Both the position numbers and the translations under genes were made by a program. The notes under the pieces were generated by a model. It ran no database searches, was not told where the DNA came from, and saw only the letters and a list, made by a program, of their open reading frames with translations. This document shows, piece by piece, positions 6,454 to 8,474 of a DNA stretch of 8,474 bases. Source of the stretch: Chrysiogenia bacterium (GTDB lineage Bacteria; JAGRBM01); the NCBI GenBank assembly GCA_020434085.1, contig JAGRBM010000250.1:1-8474 (forward strand), given 5' to 3'. Each line of letters opens with the position of its first letter. Position 1 is the stretch's first letter.

Positions 6454-6690
6454 GAACTCAGTTCTACCGTTTGAATGAGCGAAACGATAGAAATATCGTC
6501 CCGAAAATACAAAGCATCCGCCAGGATCGTTCCAGGAGGGCCCCGAATGTGATTTGGCGCAAACCTGAATGACTCCGGGGGGTTGCGTTTACATGGTTTT
6601 ACCTTCGGGGTGGTGTTCGGCGCCCGCCGGGGCTATGATTGATTCCCAGGGGAGACGGATGCGGGGGCGGCGTTCTCCCTGTTTGAATGT
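6454..6690. promoter_or_regulatory. Divergent intergenic region between the kinase operon and the secreted-protein operon
   Basis: These 237 bp separate divergently transcribed genes, so promoters for both must lie here unless transcription enters from further away. The part next to the minus-strand gene is more A/T-rich than the coding DNA. For the minus strand, a weak sigma70-like pair can be read: TTGTAT, 17 bp, TATCGT, whose -10 overlaps the ACGATA inverted repeat. For the plus strand, TATGAT at 6634-6639 resembles a -10 box but lacks a convincing -35. TTTACA at 6588-6593 resembles a -35 but has no matching -10. CCAGGA occurs twice (6521-6526 and 6532-6537), starts 11 bp apart, about one helical turn. 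CGCAAACC at 6558-6565 and GGTTGCG at 6581-6587 form an imperfect inverted repeat with one bulged base. None of these is strong alone. Confidence 0.5.
6484..6499. repeat. Small perfect inverted repeat ACGATA-GAAA-TATCGT
   Basis: Six-base arms ACGATA (6484-6489) and TATCGT (6494-6499) are exact reverse complements around a 4-base spacer. The repeat lies 31-46 bp upstream of the pentapeptide gene start. In DNA it could be a dimer operator; in a plus-strand RNA it would form a short, weak hairpin with a GAAA loop. It is short enough to arise by chance, so only its promoter-proximal position makes it notable. Confidence 0.3.
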
Positions 6691-6694
6691 ATGA
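6659..6694 (+). CDS. Possible 11-codon leader ORF coupled to the secreted-protein gene
   Basis: An ATG at 6659 is preceded by the purine-rich AGGGGAG (6648-6654), the best Shine-Dalgarno-like sequence in this region. It opens a frame encoding MRGRRSPCLNV, whose TGA stop (6692-6694) overlaps the ATG of the 455-residue gene in an ATGA. The downstream ATG itself is preceded by a pyrimidine-rich stretch with no Shine-Dalgarno, so reinitiation from this short ORF is an attractive reading. Its composition (three Arg in the first five codons) has no run of one amino acid that would suggest classical attenuation. It may be a chance ORF; conservation would decide. Confidence 0.4.
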   Translation: MRGRRSPCLNV

Positions 6695-8058
6695 AACGGG
6701 TCTTTCCAGACCTTCGCTTCCGCGGCTTGGTTGTTTTCATCCTGTTGTGCCTTGCGGGCACCTCGTTTCCCACAGCAGCGGATGCGCAAGCGGTCAGTGC
6801 AGAGCACTTTTCCGCCGAGCTCGCACAGCGTCTCGGCTACCGGGCTCCTTTTGTCCCGGAGTCCGAGCGCGGCAAGGTCCTGCGAGAGTTTCTGGCCGGC
6901 AAATCCCATGAGGATCTCCCGCCCCAGGGCTTTCTAACGGCAACGCCGAACATCGCCCTGGGCAGCGAGCAAGACCCCAACAATCCGAAAAATCTCTCCG
7001 TGGTGAGCCCCTCGGCCACCGGCGAGGTCGAGTACAGCTTTTTCCTCATCCGCCCCGGACAGCTTCGTGCCGAGGGACGCGTGCGCGGCGGCACCCAGCT
7101 CTGGCAGATCAATGAGGCCGCCCCCATCGCGCTCCATACCGGCGGGGAGTGGTCCCAGGTGGAACTGCCCCCCGTGTGGCTTGAAGCCGGTGAGCACCGG
7201 CTGCGCATCGCGGTCCCCGCCGGCGGCGAGGTGGGGTCGCTGCGGGTACATGTTCCGTGCGTGCAGCCCATTCTTCCCGAGGACCTGCAGGGCAGTGCCG
7301 AGGAACTCAACTTCGCAGACAAGACCACCGCGATGATTCGTGCCTTCGACCGCGAGGACCTGCTTCCCGACGCCGATGAGCCACCCACCACCGTGAGCGC
7401 CGAAGAGTACGACGCCGCCGGCTCGGAAGCACAGATGCAGGGTACCGGTGATACGCCGTATCTCGAATCTGCAGGCGGCGTGAGCAAGGCCGTATTCATC
7501 GTCGACGTGAAGCAGCAGGGGGTCTACACCCTCAAGGCCATGATCGCCGGCGGCGGCGCCAGCAGTTGGGACGTGAACGGCTGCCGCGTCAGCTCCATGC
7601 CCCCGGCCCGGCGCGCTTCCCAGGAATTTTCCGAGGAAGTCATCGGCTCGGTCCTGCTCAATGTCGGCCCCCAGAAGATCGAGATCGCCCTGCGACCGGG
7701 CCTCAAGCTGGCAAGCCTGAGCCTGCAGCGGAAGAAGACCGACCCCGGGAGTTACGCGAAGGTGGCAGAGAACCTGGGCCTTTCCGAAGGCGCCCCCGGC
7801 GACCCGGTGACCGAGGCCGCGCTTTTGCGGAACCTTTCCTCGCCGCTGCTGGCCGAACGGCGCCGCACCCTGGAGGATACCGACGAAGATCCGGCGGGGC
7901 TGTCACCGGGCAGCGATCAGTTCGTGTTCAAACCAACGCCGGGGCCCGACGACAACGGCGACGGCGACGGCCTGCCCTCCGACGACCAGGACGAGCCCTA
8001 TCATTCCCCCGTAAGCCCCTACCTGCCCGACCCGCTTTCGGGCGCCGGAGCGCTCTAG
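6691..8058 (+). CDS. Secreted protein with two beta-sandwich (CBM-like) domains and an Asp-rich calcium-type motif
   Basis: This is a 455-residue protein. Residues 1-32 are a signal peptide (MKR start, hydrophobic core at 13-22, ADA cleavage site at 30-32), so it is exported. Two segments, about 111-189 and 263-348, share one pattern: a V/FxxF strand, a G-containing turn, GG followed by W-x-[IV]-N, then a [LV]-x-[AV]-G-x-[HQ] turn, an I-A strand and a final short strand. This reads as two copies of a jelly-roll domain like those in carbohydrate-binding modules. An acidic segment at about 394-436 includes DNGDGDGLPSDDQD, close to a thrombospondin type-3/EF-hand-like calcium loop. There is no catalytic motif and no membrane anchor. 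The ATG at 6691 is the first start in the frame after an upstream stop and directly begins the signal peptide, but it lacks a Shine-Dalgarno. The next gene begins 10 bp downstream, so they form an operon. The specific ligand is unknown. Confidence 0.88.
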   Translation: MKRVFPDLRFRGLVVFILLCLAGTSFPTAADAQAVSAEHFSAELAQRLGYRAPFVPESERGKVLREFLAGKSHEDLPPQGFLTATPNIALGSEQDPNNPKNLSVVSPSATGEVEYSFFLIRPGQLRAEGRVRGGTQLWQINEAAPIALHTGGEWSQVELPPVWLEAGEHRLRIAVPAGGEVGSLRVHVPCVQPILPEDLQGSAEELNFADKTTAMIRAFDREDLLPDADEPPTTVSAEEYDAAGSEAQMQGTGDTPYLESAGGVSKAVFIVDVKQQGVYTLKAMIAGGGASSWDVNGCRVSSMPPARRASQEFSEEVIGSVLLNVGPQKIEIALRPGLKLASLSLQRKKTDPGSYAKVAENLGLSEGAPGDPVTEAALLRNLSSPLLAERRRTLEDTDEDPAGLSPGSDQFVFKPTPGPDDNGDGDGLPSDDQDEPYHSPVSPYLPDPLSGAGAL

Positions 8059-8068
8059 CAACCCTGAC

Positions 8069-8474
8069 ATGCTCCATGCCCGGTCCCAATTTACTGTCAT
8101 TCTTGTGGGCGCGCTCATCGCCTGGCTGCTCCCGTGCGGCCAGACCCACGCGCGCGCAAAGAACGACCTGGGCTTCAACATCGGCGCCGGGGCCGGCTTC
8201 ACCGACAACGTGCGCGGTTCACGCACGGGCTTTGCCAAGGAAAGCAGCGTCTATTTTTCCGGAGAACTCGGCGCCTCCTATGCGCGGCGCCTGACCTTCG
8301 GTGATTTCTCTCTCGAAGCCGGGGCAACCGGATCGTTCTACACCCACGACGACAGGTGGAATCAGATTTTCGGGGTCGTCAGTGGCGAGCTGATCGTTCC
8401 GATCTCCAACCGGCTCCGGTGGGAAATCCGTGACCAGTTCCGTCCCTCGCCGGTGGACTTTACGGATGTGGACA
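8069..8474 (+). CDS. Probable outer-membrane beta-barrel protein, N-terminal part
   Basis: The frame stays open to the window end, giving 135 codons. Residues 1 to about 30 form a signal peptide: MLHARSQ, a hydrophobic core (FTVILVGALIAWLLP), and a THARA cleavage site before KNDL. The mature part shows alternating polar/hydrophobic strands with aromatic girdle residues (SVYFSGELGASYARRL, then FSLEAGATGSFYTHDD), then strand-like segments that include RLRWEIRDQF. The early GFTDNV segment recalls the uncharacterised barrel proteins found with exopolysaccharide and exosortase loci; that resemblance is from memory and weak. The ATG at 8069 lies 10 bp after the preceding stop, with only a poor Shine-Dalgarno, consistent with coupling. 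A Cys near the end of the signal core (LLPC) is not a good lipobox because of the Pro before it. The C-terminus is missing. Confidence 0.75.
   Translation, partial: MLHARSQFTVILVGALIAWLLPCGQTHARAKNDLGFNIGAGAGFTDNVRGSRTGFAKESSVYFSGELGASYARRLTFGDFSLEAGATGSFYTHDDRWNQIFGVVSGELIVPISNRLRWEIRDQFRPSPVDFTDVD

Noticed and set aside
6634-6639. TATGAT as the -10 box of a promoter for the plus-strand operon
   Set aside because: No acceptable -35 hexamer lies 16-18 bp upstream and there is no TGn extension, so I do not call it as a separate promoter.
8069-8160. Possible lipoprotein signal in the barrel protein (Cys after LLP)
   Set aside because: The residue before the Cys is Pro, which does not fit a lipobox, and a good signal peptidase I site (ARA) follows, as expected for a barrel protein.

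Overview
This is a GC-rich bacterial chromosomal window, roughly 60-65% G+C by eye, densely packed with genes. The gene content (a ResC/CcsB-type cytochrome c assembly protein, EngB, a Hanks-type Ser/Thr kinase with a repeat scaffold, and a signal-peptide protein next to a probable outer-membrane barrel) points to a Gram-negative bacterium. A deltaproteobacterial or myxobacterial-type lineage is my best guess, but no marker settles it. I see no rRNA, tRNA, CRISPR array, insertion sequence or other sign of a mobile element.

Layout: (1) Positions 1-2327, plus strand. The C-terminal end of a CcsB/ResC cytochrome c biogenesis protein is followed 8 bp later by engB (ribosome-assembly GTPase). A zinc-ribbon single-pass membrane protein overlaps engB by 4 bases (ATGA). 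After 45 bp comes a secreted protein with SH3b-like and BamE-like domains. (2) Positions 2354-6453, minus strand. This is a two-gene unit read from right to left: a 595-residue pentapeptide-repeat protein with three C-terminal membrane helices, then a 771-residue Ser/Thr protein kinase. The two overlap by 4 bases (ATGA), which suggests coupled translation. (3) Positions 6454-6690 are a divergent intergenic region with no large gene. It holds a small perfect inverted repeat, a direct repeat and a possible 11-codon leader ORF. (4) Positions 6691-8474, plus strand. A secreted protein with two similar beta-sandwich domains and a calcium-binding-type Asp-rich motif is followed 10 bp later by the start of a probable outer-membrane beta-barrel protein, cut by the window end.

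The most unusual part is the minus-strand pair. Both proteins are mostly regular repeat scaffold. The kinase carries about 25 copies of a 13-residue helical unit in front of an intact catalytic domain. Its partner carries 83 consecutive pentapeptides with no phase break, and on successive turns of the predicted beta-helix it has five cysteines exactly 20 residues apart. A reasonable inference is a membrane-associated phosphorylation module in which the membrane-anchored beta-helix is scaffold, sensor or substrate for the soluble kinase. Nothing in the sequence shows what it senses or phosphorylates.
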